Of a stretch of DNA of 57,031 bases, positions 1-10,000 are shown in pieces (the stretch's first letter is position 1; every line of letters starts with the position of its first letter). Position numbers and translations under genes: made by a program. Source of the stretch: Aliicoccus persicus (GTDB lineage: Bacteria > Bacillota > Bacilli > Staphylococcales > Salinicoccaceae); the NCBI RefSeq assembly GCF_900110815.1, contig NZ_FOIT01000003.1, positions 177,213 through 234,243 of the forward strand, in the 5' to 3' direction. The notes beneath the pieces were generated by a model. It was not told where the DNA came from. It made no database searches and saw only the letters and a list, made by a program, of their open reading frames with translations.

Positions 1-110
1 GGAGTTGCCGCACACTTGGGTCTTTGAACTGTGCGTCAGCTCGGATTTTTCAGAGTTGCCGCACACTTTGGACTTCGAACTGTGCGTCAGTCCGGGAAAA
101 TATGAGCTGA
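1..110. repeat. Two hairpin repeats, 51-bp period
   Basis: Two copies of a unit beginning GAGTTGCCGCACAC (positions 2 and 53) lie exactly 51 bp apart. Each has inverted arms (GCACA/TGTGC core, extended by near-complementary flanks ending TGTGCGTCAG) around a loop of about 15 nt. The period and geometry match the larger arrays near 22.0-22.7 kb and 43.2-43.6 kb, but the stem sequence differs. The array continues beyond the left edge or begins there; this cannot be judged from the window. Confidence 0.7.
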
Positions 111-118
111 ATACACTT

Positions 119-157
119 TACGTTCCAATGAGAGTCGCTCACTGACACGCAGATGGA
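119..157 (+). repeat. Solitary copy of the dispersed 41-bp hairpin repeat
   Basis: The segment shares CGTTCCAATGAG, then GCTCAC, then GACACGCA with the 41-bp units at 45204-45244, in the same orientation. It is the reverse complement of the units at 14708-14789 and 56961-57031. TGAG and CTCA arms form the inner stem. Confidence 0.7.
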
Positions 158-164
158 AAAAATA

Positions 165-300
165 ATCCTGTGTTACTGATCTTTATCTCGTGAGGAACAG
201 TAACCGACAAAAGTGTTCCACAACCCTTGATTTTTTCCTATGAGGAACACTTCACAACTAAAATTGTTCCACAGCTACCGATTTCAGCTACCCGTGGAAC
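165..300. repeat. Cluster of hairpins with TGAGGAACA/TGTTCCACA stems
   Basis: Two successive hairpins have arms TGAGGAACA (191 and 241) and TGTTCCACA (214 and 265), about 50 bp apart, with A-rich loops of about 15 nt. A third pairing joins TTCCAC (267) to GTGGAA (294), and GTTACTG (172) can pair with CAGTAAC (198). Geometry again matches the ~51-bp hairpin family, with a different stem sequence. Confidence 0.6.
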
Positions 301-341
301 CCCAACCACCTCAACCCCAAGCACTTATCACAATATATCCA

Positions 342-370
342 TTGATTAAACGACAAAACATTCTTAAAAT
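342..370 (+). promoter_or_regulatory. Probable sigma-A promoter of pgi
   Basis: TTGATT (342-347) and TAAAAT (365-370) are separated by 17 nt, about 30 nt upstream of the pgi start codon and its GGAGG ribosome binding site. Confidence 0.5.
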
Positions 371-398
371 AGAATATAGATAGTAGTGGAGGGATTTT

Positions 399-1721
399 AT
401 GAGTCATATTAGATTGGATATTACAAATGTACGTGATTACTTAAATATTGAAGAAATTGAAAATCTTGAGCCATTCGTGCGCACGACTGAAACGATGATT
501 CAAGATAAGTCGGGTCCTGGCCATGAATTTTTAGGATGGGTAGATCAACCTTCTAATCATGACAAAGATGAGCTCAACAGAATTAAAAATGCAGTCGATA
601 AAATTCACAGTGATTCTGAAGTTCTAGTCGTCATCGGTATCGGCGGTTCTTACCTCGGTGCAAAATCAGCAATAGAAATGCTGTCACCAACGTTTAAAAA
701 GCAAAATACCGAAGTGATATTTGCCGGTCACCAACTATCAAGTCATTATTTAAATGAACTGATGGAATACGTAAAGGACAAGAAGTTCTCAATCAACGTC
801 ATTTCGAAATCTGGAACGACGACTGAGCCTGCGATTGCGTTCCGTCTCTTCAAAAAGCTATTAGAGGAAACGCATGATGATGCAGACTCACGTATCTATG
901 TAACAACCGATAAAGAAAAAGGTGCCTTAAATGAGCTCGCATCAAAGAAAGGGTACGAGATGTTTGTTGTGCCGGATGACATCGGCGGACGCTATTCTGT
1001 ACTAACTGCCGTCGGTCTCTTACCGATTTTAGCGGCGGGCATCGACATTGATGAGATGCTAGATGGCGCCGCGGCAGCAGCAATAGATACACAAGAAACA
1101 ACATTAAAAGATAACCATGCGTATGTGTACGCGATTATTCGTAATATTTTATACAACAAGGGCTATCAGACTGAAATGCTTGTCAACTATGAGCCGCGCT
1201 TACAGTATTTAAGCGAATGGTGGAAACAACTCTTCGGTGAAAGTGAAGGTAAAGATTATAAAGGCATTATGCCGCACAGTGCCAACTTCACAACTGACTT
1301 GCACTCTCTCGGTCAGTATATTCAAGAAGGTAGACGCTCGCTATTTGAAACAGTTATTCAAGTAGACGAACCGCTCAGTGACATCACGATCGAAGCGGAT
1401 GAAGATAATTTGGATAAACTGAATTACCTCACAGGCATGACTATTTCCGAAGTTAATCAACGTGCTTTGGAAGGCACGGTGCTCGCGCATGTCGATGGTG
1501 GTGTACCAAACCTTATTATTAAAATACCAAAACTGGATGCATACACGTATGGATATCTCACGTACTTCTTCATGAAAGCTTGTGCAATCAGCGGATACTT
1601 ACTCGGTGTAAATCCATTTGACCAGCCTGGTGTTGAGGCATACAAAACGAACATGTTTGCACTTTTAAACAAGCCTGGATTTGAAGCGCTTCATGATGAA
1701 TTAAATGACAGACTCTCTTAA
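399..1721 (+). CDS. pgi: Glucose-6-phosphate isomerase
   Basis: Cytosolic glycolytic enzyme interconverting glucose-6-phosphate and fructose-6-phosphate. The 440-residue length is normal for the short Firmicute form. Visible family motifs are the sugar-phosphate-binding loop [12 protein letters not shown] (residues 80-91), [13 protein letters not shown] (about 136-148), GGRYS (about 196-200), and the region around [10 protein letters not shown] (about 280-289) that carries the catalytic glutamate, followed by [11 protein letters not shown]. The ATG has GGAGG 8 nt upstream. It opens a forward run leading into the VTT gene and the signal peptidases, the same neighbourhood as in S. aureus. No terminator is visible behind it, so some read-through into the next gene is likely. 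Confidence 0.97.
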   Translation: MSHIRLDITNVRDYLNIEEIENLEPFVRTTETMIQDKSGPGHEFLGWVDQPSNHDKDELNRIKNAVDKIHSDSEVLVVIGIGGSYLGAKSAIEMLSPTFKKQNTEVIFAGHQLSSHYLNELMEYVKDKKFSINVISKSGTTTEPAIAFRLFKKLLEETHDDADSRIYVTTDKEKGALNELASKKGYEMFVVPDDIGGRYSVLTAVGLLPILAAGIDIDEMLDGAAAAAIDTQETTLKDNHAYVYAIIRNILYNKGYQTEMLVNYEPRLQYLSEWWKQLFGESEGKDYKGIMPHSANFTTDLHSLGQYIQEGRRSLFETVIQVDEPLSDITIEADEDNLDKLNYLTGMTISEVNQRALEGTVLAHVDGGVPNLIIKIPKLDAYTYGYLTYFFMKACAISGYLLGVNPFDQPGVEAYKTNMFALLNKPGFEALHDELNDRLS

Positions 1722-1780
1722 AGTGTTATATAATCGTAATGCATTGTTTTTTAGTTTAATGGGAAAAAAAGGTGAATGAG

Positions 1781-2380
1781 ATGCTTGATTATTTACGACA
1801 TTTGATGACAGAAGAAGGAATGACTGAATTGTTTCAAACATTTGAAGCATTTGGTGTATTTTCAGGATTCTTTTTAGTTTTATTGGAATCATTTATTCCG
1901 ATCCTACCTCTTTTTGTTATTGTCGTATTGAATATCAACTCATTCGGTTTTATCCTCGGATTTTTAATCAGTTACTCAGCGACAGTTACCGGAAGTTATT
2001 TGCTTTTCACGGTTATACGAAAGCTATTCAGACGTCGTGCGCAACAATACATTAGAAAACGTCGTCAACTGCGCAAGTGGTTGGATTTCTTAAACAGAAA
2101 TAGTTTTGTTTTCTTGTTTATAATGTTGGCATTGCCATTTACACCGACGTCGCTGATGAACGTGCTCGCTGCCATTGCGGATATAAAGCGCGTGGCTTAT
2201 TTATATATCTTGCTCGGTGCTAAGTTATTTATGATATTATCCATGGCAGCTGTCGGCTATGATGTTGCTGGATTTTTCAGTTCACCATCGCGATTGATAT
2301 TATCAGCATTATTGCTTGTAGCGCTGTACTTTATCTCGAAGTGGTATCAGCAATATGTAAGAAAAAAGATACAAGGATAG
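1781..2380 (+). CDS. VTT-domain (TVP38/TMEM64, DedA-like) membrane protein
   Basis: Small polytopic membrane protein of about 199 residues. Hydrophobic segments alternate with a very basic cytoplasmic loop (KLFRRRAQQYIRKRRQLRKW, about residues 78-97). The segment that follows, with FVFLFIMLALPFTPTSLMN, matches the conserved F/P-rich helix of VTT proteins, which are implicated in lipid or membrane homeostasis; the substrate here is unknown. An upstream in-frame GTG (1772) is possible, but AAAGGTGA at 1768-1775 is well placed for the ATG at 1781. It ends 7 nt before spsA, so the genes are likely co-transcribed. S. aureus has a homologue at the same place between pgi and spsA. Confidence 0.85.
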   Translation: MLDYLRHLMTEEGMTELFQTFEAFGVFSGFFLVLLESFIPILPLFVIVVLNINSFGFILGFLISYSATVTGSYLLFTVIRKLFRRRAQQYIRKRRQLRKWLDFLNRNSFVFLFIMLALPFTPTSLMNVLAAIADIKRVAYLYILLGAKLFMILSMAAVGYDVAGFFSSPSRLILSALLLVALYFISKWYQQYVRKKIQG

Positions 2381-2387
2381 GAACAGT

Positions 2388-2918
2388 ATGAAAAAGACAA
2401 TCATAGAATGGACAATTTCAATAGGACTCGCGGTTGTGCTTGTTTTTGTTATCAAAACTTTTGTTTTTGATACGTTTAGAGTGGACGGCTCGAGTATGAA
2501 TGAGACGTTTCAAGATGGTGACCGCGTCATTGTGAATAAGTTTATGAACTTTTTTAAAGATGAATATGACACAGGTGATGTCGTCGTATTTCATGCAAAC
2601 AGCGAAGATCTACATATCAAGCGTGTGATCGGTACGCCTGGAGATACGGTACGTGTTGAAGATAATGAACTCATCATAAATGACGAAGTGTACGTTGAAC
2701 CATATATTGATCATCCATTTGGTTTGCGGACCCATGAATACTTAGTGTCTGATCTTAATGGTGAAGAAATTCCGGAAGATAAGTATATTATGATCGGTGA
2801 TAATCGTACGAATAGTCGTGATAGTAGACATTATGGTTTGGTAGATAGAGAAGCAATTATCGGTGAAGTCGTGCTCAGAATTTGGCCGCTTAGTACATTT
2901 ACATACAATTTTAAATAA
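2388..2918 (+). CDS. spsA: Type I signal peptidase, first copy (SpsA position, dyad intact)
   Basis: Membrane-anchored protease that removes signal peptides from secreted proteins. One N-terminal transmembrane helix (about residues 8-26) is followed by the S26 domain. The catalytic serine box GSSMNETF places Ser at residue 36, and HIKRVIG places the general-base Lys at 78. GDNRTNSRDSRHYG is the conserved box E. In S. aureus the first of the two tandem genes (SpsA) is considered catalytically inactive, because it lacks these residues; this copy keeps both. It sits 12-21 nt before the second signal peptidase gene, so they form an operon. Assigned to spsA by position. Confidence 0.93.
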   Translation: MKKTIIEWTISIGLAVVLVFVIKTFVFDTFRVDGSSMNETFQDGDRVIVNKFMNFFKDEYDTGDVVVFHANSEDLHIKRVIGTPGDTVRVEDNELIINDEVYVEPYIDHPFGLRTHEYLVSDLNGEEIPEDKYIMIGDNRTNSRDSRHYGLVDREAIIGEVVLRIWPLSTFTYNFK

Positions 2919-2939
2919 AGAAATTTTGAGGTGTCTCGT

Positions 2940-3473
2940 GTGAAGAAAGAGTTAATCGAATGGGGGATTACAATACTCATTGCAGCAGTAATCGTGATTG
3001 TAGTCAGAACATTTTTATTTGATTCATTTAAAGTCGATGGTCATAGCATGGATCCAACATTTAAAGATGGTGATCGTGTGATCGTCAATAAAATACAAGA
3101 TCGATTTACCGACTATGAAAATGGCGATTTAATCGTCTTCCGTTCAGAAGAGGGGCCACCTTATGTAAAACGAATTATTGGAATTCCTGGAGATACTGTC
3201 ATGATGGAAGATAAGCTCGTCTATGTGAATGGCGAGCCAATTAATGAAACATACGTTTACTATACAAATGACTCATATATGGATGATTTCACGCTTGAAG
3301 ATTTAGGTGTAGATGGTGAAGAAATCCCAGAAGATGAGTATTTAGTACTGGGCGATAACCGACCGCTCAGCCGAGACAGTCGTGATTTCGGTTTAATTGA
3401 AAGAGAAAGTATTATCGGTGAAGTTCAACTTAGATTTTGGCCATTGAATCAAATGACAGTCAATTTTAACTAA
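2940..3473 (+). CDS. spsB: Type I signal peptidase, second copy
   Basis: Type I signal peptidase with an N-terminal membrane helix and an extracellular S26 domain. From the GTG at 2940 the catalytic Ser is residue 36 (GHSMDPTF) and the Lys is residue 77 (YVKRIIG), exactly the S. aureus SpsB numbering. That, plus GAGGTG at 2928-2933, supports this start over the GTG at 2931. GDNRPLSRDSRDFG is the C-terminal box. It is a clear paralogue of the preceding gene (same EW-x-I start and DxxRVDG/DSFKVDG region). It is followed by a strong terminator, so the signal-peptidase unit ends here. Confidence 0.95.
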   Translation: MKKELIEWGITILIAAVIVIVVRTFLFDSFKVDGHSMDPTFKDGDRVIVNKIQDRFTDYENGDLIVFRSEEGPPYVKRIIGIPGDTVMMEDKLVYVNGEPINETYVYYTNDSYMDDFTLEDLGVDGEEIPEDEYLVLGDNRPLSRDSRDFGLIERESIIGEVQLRFWPLNQMTVNFN

Positions 3474-3477
3474 ACAT

Positions 3478-3514
3478 AAGCATTCCACGCATATTATCTG
3501 TGGAATGCTTTTTT
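3478..3514 (+). terminator. Rho-independent terminator after spsB
   Basis: Perfect 11-bp stem AAGCATTCCAC (3478-3488) / GTGGAATGCTT (3500-3510) followed by a T-run. Confidence 0.9.
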
Positions 3515-3533
3515 ACAATATTGAGGTGACATG

Positions 3534-6500
3534 ATGGGAACAATTGAATTTTGGACAGGTCGTAGTGGTGTCGGTAAATCACAGCGAATGTTTAATGAAA
3601 TTTTTGAAGAGAATAAAGAGTCACCACTCGGTCCATACATATATATCATTACGCCAACACAAAACACTTTGCGATATGAAACGGAACTGACACAACATGA
3701 ACTAGGCGGTAGTATGCGGACTGGCGTGTTTAGTTTCAACCGTTTTATTTGGCATGTGATGAACGAAATGGTTTTTGAGAGAAAAGACAGTGTTTCTGAT
3801 CATTCGCAAATATTATTACTGTTCCAAATTATGAATGAGCTGAATGAGGCGGGACGTCTACAATACTTTAAAGATACGGCAAATGAACTAGATTTTAGTT
3901 CGAAGGTGCTCGACATGATTAAAGAGCTAATCCGGTATAACGTAAGTGCGGACATGCTTAAAGAAGTAGATTATTCACATCAATCCACACAAGATAAAAT
4001 GCACGACGTCATCTTGATTTATGAAGCATTTCAAAAAAGAACAGAAGCGCTGAATATTGAAAACTTTAATATGAATCAGCAGTTGATCGAAATATTACAG
4101 AGCGGACAAGTATTGAACACAATTCAAGATGCGACAATTTACATCGACGGTTTCCACAACTTTACGGAAAGTGAAATCCAGTTGATTGTTGAGCTGTCGA
4201 AACATGTAAAGAAAGTGACGATTTTGCTTTTACATCTAGACGTGTCACAACAACCTGAGCTATTTAGAAAAACTAACTTCGTCATCGAACGCATTCGTGA
4301 ATTAACCGGAAACATAAAAGTAACCGTCATTGCAGAAGAGACGCACCGTGCAAAGACTGCAGGGTTAGTTCAGCTTGAAGCACGCTTGCTCGAAGATAAA
4401 CCGCTCACAAATTACGAAGGTTTATCGTTTATTCACGCACAAAATGTGAATCAAGAGATGACTGAAGTTGCGAGACAAATTGAGCATTTAACATATACAC
4501 ATGATGCCAATTACTCAGAGATTGCCGTACTTTATCGGGATGCTGAAATGTTACCCGCGTTACGTGCAAGTTTTGAACGCTTTAACATTAACTATCAGTT
4601 CGATGTGAAAGTTCCGATGTATCGCCATCCATTTATAAAGTTCATTTTGGCATTGCTTGATTGTTACCAAAATGAATTCAATCAAAAGTCATTTATTAAT
4701 CTGTTAAAGCTCGGGTTTTTAACCGATAAAAAAGACCTACCACTCATCTACACGTTGGAAAATTTAATCTTAGAGCGTGGCTTAACAGGGCAAGCGTTGC
4801 GTGATGATCGATACTTCGGTGGTACGCGAACGATAAATGAAGATGGGGATGAAATATATTCATTTGAAGATGCAGAGATGGCTGCATGCATTGAGTTAAA
4901 AAATAATGTCATTGAACTATTGGACAACCTGTACGAGTTGTTTGATGACGAGATGAATGCTGTTGATTTTGCAGAGGCTATTTATAACTTTTTAGAAACA
5001 GAAGGCATCCATGAGCAGTTAAATGAAACGCTGGATGACTTGGTTGAAGAAGACCCACTGCGTCACAGTGAGACAGTTCAAGCATATCGTTTATTGGTAA
5101 AATTGCTTGATGATTTCGTGCGTTTATTTAAAGATGAAGTGCTCGATGTAGACGTATTGATTGAGGCATTCACCGAAGCGATAATAAATTCACAGTTTAA
5201 CTTGTTGCCTGCAACAATTGACCAAGTGACAGTCGGTAACATGGATCTAGCAAAAGTTGAAAATAAGAAGTATGTCTTTCTCGTCGGGATGACACAAGAA
5301 AATATACCGACGGATTCACGAGACACAAATGTTTTATCCGATAGAGAGAAAGAAGATTTTAGAGCACATAATATACAGTTTTCGCCAACATCGACGGAGC
5401 TATCGAATGATGAACGATTCGTATTCTACCATGCAGTAACAAGAGCGACTCACGGATTATTCATCAGCTGGTCGGATTATAACAGCAATGGTGAGTTGAC
5501 GAAAGTCAGCCCATTCGTCTCACAGTTAATGCCAAATAAAAACACAAATGTATTGAATTATAATTTCCACCGCGTCTCTGAATACAATTTACAACCGAGT
5601 CGCTTACTATCATCGATTGAGACTGTGATACCAGAAGTGTACGGAAAGCTTGAGCGATTAGTGGGAGAATTAAAAACAATAAATAAGAAATTTTCAGAGC
5701 TCCAAGCAGATACAGGCATTGTCCAAATTAACTCGCAGTGGCTAAGAATTTTAAGATTGCTGCAAGACGATGACATACAAATTGCAGGATCTCATACATT
5801 CAATGAAATCATGAGTTATTTAACATACAAAAATATCTCACAGCAATTGGATATAGATGTGGCTGAAGCACTCTATAAAAAACCGATGCATGCAAGTGTG
5901 TCCCGGTTTGAATCGTTTAATCGCTGCCAGTTCCAACACTTTTCCAACTACGGATTAAAGCTTAAAGTGAGACAACCCTATGCGATTGAATCACTCGATA
6001 CCGGCGTGCTCATTCATGATTCACTCGAGATGTTATATGAAGAACATGACCGCATGTTATCAAACATAGAAGATGAACATCTCGAAGGTGTGATTACAGA
6101 CATCGTTGACCGTGCCGCAAAGCGTATCTCTTTCGATATTTTTGATCGCAGCGTCATCAATCAAATGATAAAAAAGCATACATCAGAGCGCATTTTCAAT
6201 GTCGCACGATTTTTAAAAGCGATGGAACCGCTCAGTGGTTATGAAACGGCAGAGGTCGAGCTCTCATTTGGTATGGGTGATACAAGATTTCCTGCCTTAA
6301 AGCTCACGTCTAAAGATGATCATGAAATTAACTTGCGCGGTAAAATTGACCGTGTTGAAATGTTTACGGACGATACGCTCGCATATGTCAACATCATTGA
6401 CTATAAATCGAGTGGACGTGGTGTAAATAAACAAGACGTACTCATCGGTGTCGAGATGCAGCTCCTCACGTATATGTACTATGTATTGAATCACTATAAG

Positions 6501-7037
6501 GCAGATGCAACATTGATACCAAATAGTCTCTTGTATTATCCGGTGAAAAAACCGCGTCTCAGCGATAGTTTCAATCTGATGGATGAAGGGGCAGAGCAAC
6601 TTGTATTTAAAGAGTTAAGACCGGATGGGATGTTCGTCGCGAACTCACAATTGCTTGAAGACAACGATAGTCTTGCTAACATGGTGAAACCAAATGCCCG
6701 ACTGCCTGAGTTTATGCCATTTCGTTTAACGAAAGATGACTCGACGATTCACGGAAGTGAATTCAAATCTAAATTCGTTTCTACCGATGTGCTGAAGCGG
6801 TATATGGATGAAGTCATAAATAATTACAAAAATGTTACGGATAATATTTATAAAGGGCACACAAAGATCAATCCGCTTGAACCAAGAACAACGAGTGGTC
6901 AGTTACCGTGTTCAATGTGTGATTTCCAAAACGCATGTCGCATAGATCCTGTAATGGATCAGCATTTAAGACGTCCTTACGATGTGGACAAACATACGGT
7001 GGCTCAGTTTGAAGAGGATATGAAAGGAGATGCATGA
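3534..7037 (+). CDS. addB: AddB/RexB subunit of the ATP-dependent helicase-nuclease
   Basis: Large subunit of the AddAB (RexAB) recombination complex, which resects double-strand breaks for RecA loading and homologous repair. Length (1167 residues) is typical. The N-terminus has the degenerate Walker A GRSGVGKS. The C-terminal RecB-type nuclease includes GKIDRVE and IIDYKSSGRG. The four cysteines of the iron-sulfur staple are visible: one near residue 798 (SFNRCQFQ) and three near 1126-1136 (PCSMCDFQNAC). Start: GAGGTG at 3523-3528 fits the ATG at 3534 better than the one at 3531. The gene overlaps addA by 4 nt (ATGA), indicating translational coupling. Confidence 0.96.
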   Translation: MGTIEFWTGRSGVGKSQRMFNEIFEENKESPLGPYIYIITPTQNTLRYETELTQHELGGSMRTGVFSFNRFIWHVMNEMVFERKDSVSDHSQILLLFQIMNELNEAGRLQYFKDTANELDFSSKVLDMIKELIRYNVSADMLKEVDYSHQSTQDKMHDVILIYEAFQKRTEALNIENFNMNQQLIEILQSGQVLNTIQDATIYIDGFHNFTESEIQLIVELSKHVKKVTILLLHLDVSQQPELFRKTNFVIERIRELTGNIKVTVIAEETHRAKTAGLVQLEARLLEDKPLTNYEGLSFIHAQNVNQEMTEVARQIEHLTYTHDANYSEIAVLYRDAEMLPALRASFERFNINYQFDVKVPMYRHPFIKFILALLDCYQNEFNQKSFINLLKLGFLTDKKDLPLIYTLENLILERGLTGQALRDDRYFGGTRTINEDGDEIYSFEDAEMAACIELKNNVIELLDNLYELFDDEMNAVDFAEAIYNFLETEGIHEQLNETLDDLVEEDPLRHSETVQAYRLLVKLLDDFVRLFKDEVLDVDVLIEAFTEAIINSQFNLLPATIDQVTVGNMDLAKVENKKYVFLVGMTQENIPTDSRDTNVLSDREKEDFRAHNIQFSPTSTELSNDERFVFYHAVTRATHGLFISWSDYNSNGELTKVSPFVSQLMPNKNTNVLNYNFHRVSEYNLQPSRLLSSIETVIPEVYGKLERLVGELKTINKKFSELQADTGIVQINSQWLRILRLLQDDDIQIAGSHTFNEIMSYLTYKNISQQLDIDVAEALYKKPMHASVSRFESFNRCQFQHFSNYGLKLKVRQPYAIESLDTGVLIHDSLEMLYEEHDRMLSNIEDEHLEGVITDIVDRAAKRISFDIFDRSVINQMIKKHTSERIFNVARFLKAMEPLSGYETAEVELSFGMGDTRFPALKLTSKDDHEINLRGKIDRVEMFTDDTLAYVNIIDYKSSGRGVNKQDVLIGVEMQLLTYMYYVLNHYKADATLIPNSLLYYPVKKPRLSDSFNLMDEGAEQLVFKELRPDGMFVANSQLLEDNDSLANMVKPNARLPEFMPFRLTKDDSTIHGSEFKSKFVSTDVLKRYMDEVINNYKNVTDNIYKGHTKINPLEPRTTSGQLPCSMCDFQNACRIDPVMDQHLRRPYDVDKHTVAQFEEDMKGDA

Positions 7038-10000
7038 TGAGTATTAAGTTTACTGAAAATCAACAATCTGCAATATATACAAAAAATACAGATATACTCG
7101 TTGCAGCTGCAGCAGGATCCGGTAAAACAGCTGTACTCGTCGAGCGCATCATCCAAAATATTCTTGCAAAAATGAACGGTGATGATGGAATCGAAATTGA
7201 TGAGCTGCTCGTTGCGACATTTACGAATGCGAGCGCACGTGACATGAAGGATAAAATCGAACGTGCCTTGCGCGAGCGTCTCGCAAGCAGTGAAGATGTG
7301 GTGACTCTTAATTATTTAAATGAACAGTTGCTGAAGATGAACAAAGCACATATCTCAACATTGCACAGTTTCTGTTTGTATTTAATTCAAAATCATTATC
7401 AACTGATCGGATTGACACCAAATGTTCGCACCGTCGATACGATAGAAGGCGAATTACTGCTCGAACAAGTGATAAAAACAACGATTGAACGTAAATTGAA
7501 GTCTGATGACGCAGCATTTACGTCACTCACACGTGTCTTCTTGGGCAATAATGATATCAATTCATTGATGGAAATTGTCAAATCGGCATACCGCAATGCA
7601 ATTGCAAACTCGGATGTCGATGCATTTTTAAACAACATGAAAGATGAATACATCGATGATACTTTTTTAGATGATTTAAACACACGCTATTACAAACATC
7701 TTGACGATATCGTCAGTGCAATGGCATCAAGCTTACAACGTATAAATGAACATTTTGACCATCCGTCGGTTGCTGAAGATTACGAACAACATGAAAAACA
7801 TCGGATATTCAATAATGTAAAGAAAAAAATCGGTAAGATGAATGATGAACTCACCTTAATAAAAGCAGAACTTCAAGATGAAAATTTAAAGACGAAAAGA
7901 CTTACAGAGTTTAGCGCGGCAGACCTAAGTAATTTTGAAAACTATATCGACATGATGAATCCTTCAAAATCGATCATTATCAGTACTGCGAATTTATATA
8001 CTAAGCTTCTCAGTACATTCACATCATCATTCATTCAATCGAGAAATGATTATCGTGATGACCTAAGACACATGAATCCGATGCGCAATGCATTCATTGA
8101 TCTTGTGATTACAGTTAAAGATGAATTCATTAAACAAAAGCGTCGCATGGGTGTCATAGATTTCAATGATTACGAGCATCTTGCTTTAGAGATACTTACT
8201 CACAATGACGTGAGAGAAATGTATCAGAATAAATTCAAAGAAATCATGATCGATGAGTATCAGGATACGAACCCAGCACAAGAAGCGATTATTGCACGCA
8301 TGAAGTCACCGTCTAATAATAACTACCTGTTTATGGTCGGTGATGTAAAGCAATCCATCTATAAATTTAGACAGGCAGACCCAACGATTTTTATCGATAA
8401 ATTTAAACGCTATCAATCGACAGATGACGGCACATTGATTACTTTGAATAACAATTTCCGATCATCATACGGCGTCATTAACTTAACGAATCGTGTGTTT
8501 GAACGCATTATGGATGAGTCGGTTGGGGATGTAACATATGACGAGACGCAAGCGCTTATTTACAGTAAAAATAGCGACAGTAACTCTGAGGATCATGCGT
8601 TTATAGAAAACTATACGCAAACAGATGAAATTCCGAATTTTAAAGAACATTACGTCGTCGAGCGTATTAAAATGCTGAAAGAAAGTGGCGAAAAATATAA
8701 AGATATCGTCTTGTTAACCCGAGCAAAAACACATCATATAGAACTTCAACAGCTCTTGAGAAAGTACGACATACCGTCGCATATTGAATCAGATAAAGGC
8801 TATTTTGAAAGCACTGAAATTCGTACGATAAAAAGCATACTGCACGTCATTGATAACCCGTTGCAGGATGATCATCTTGTCGGTGTAATGCGCTTGCCGT
8901 ACTTTGATTTTGATGTAAATGAAATTTCAAAGATCAGAGCTAGTAGCGAGCATATGTATTTGTATGAAGCACTATCCGAATATAAAAATAATTTCGATGA
9001 TGCACTTGCGAATCGAATTGAGCAGTTTATTTCACGTGTTGAATATTTCCGTACAGAATCACAATATTTAAGTGTGCATGAATTAATTGAGTTAGTCTAT
9101 CGTGAAATCCGACTCACTGAGTTTTTCAGTGCGATGTACAATGGAGAAGTAAGAAAAGCGAACTTGCATCAATTCCAGCATCAGGCACGACTGTTTGAAG
9201 CGAGACGTCACATCACATTATTTGAGTTTTTAAGTTATATCAATGAGCTGCTAGACGAAGATAAAGACATGGGTGAGACGTCAATACTCACCGAATCTGA
9301 TGATGTTGTCCGCATCATGACGATCCACAAGTCAAAAGGGCTCGAGTTTAAAAATGTCATTTACTATCACATAGAAAAAGATATCGTCAATCCGCAGCGC
9401 AGTGAGCCGAGTATACACTTGCACAACACATATGGACTTGCGGTGAAAACATTTGATGCAGAAGATAACACGATGCTCCGCAATATGCACTCAGTGTTGC
9501 TAGCAGATACGATGAAAGAAGAGTTATACAGCGAAGAAATCAGACTGATGTATGTGGCGTTTACACGTGCAGAAGAGCGTTTAATTCTACCGCTCAACCA
9601 TAAAAAAGATCATTCGCTTAAATACAGTGTCGATCCTAATCAATTGGTTATTGAGAGAAACATTCGTTTGAACTTACAGAGTTTCAAAGATTATTTAACA
9701 CCAATAGGGAAATATTTAAGAAGTAAAGATGGACGCAATGAAGTGCGAGATGGCATCGTAATAGAACCTCAAATTGATATAGAGAATCTTAAAAACGATG
9801 ATGAAGAGGAAGTGCGTTTATCGTCGAAAGAAATTTTAGATGACATTGTTGATACATTGCCACATATTTCGCAAGATGATGCACTTAAAGACCGTATAAT
9901 GTATGAGTATGTGAGTCCGGATGGATTAGATAAGAAAGTCTTTAAAGAATCAGTCACTGAGATTAAAAGACGTCATGAAGTCCTACCAGATGAAGCGGCA

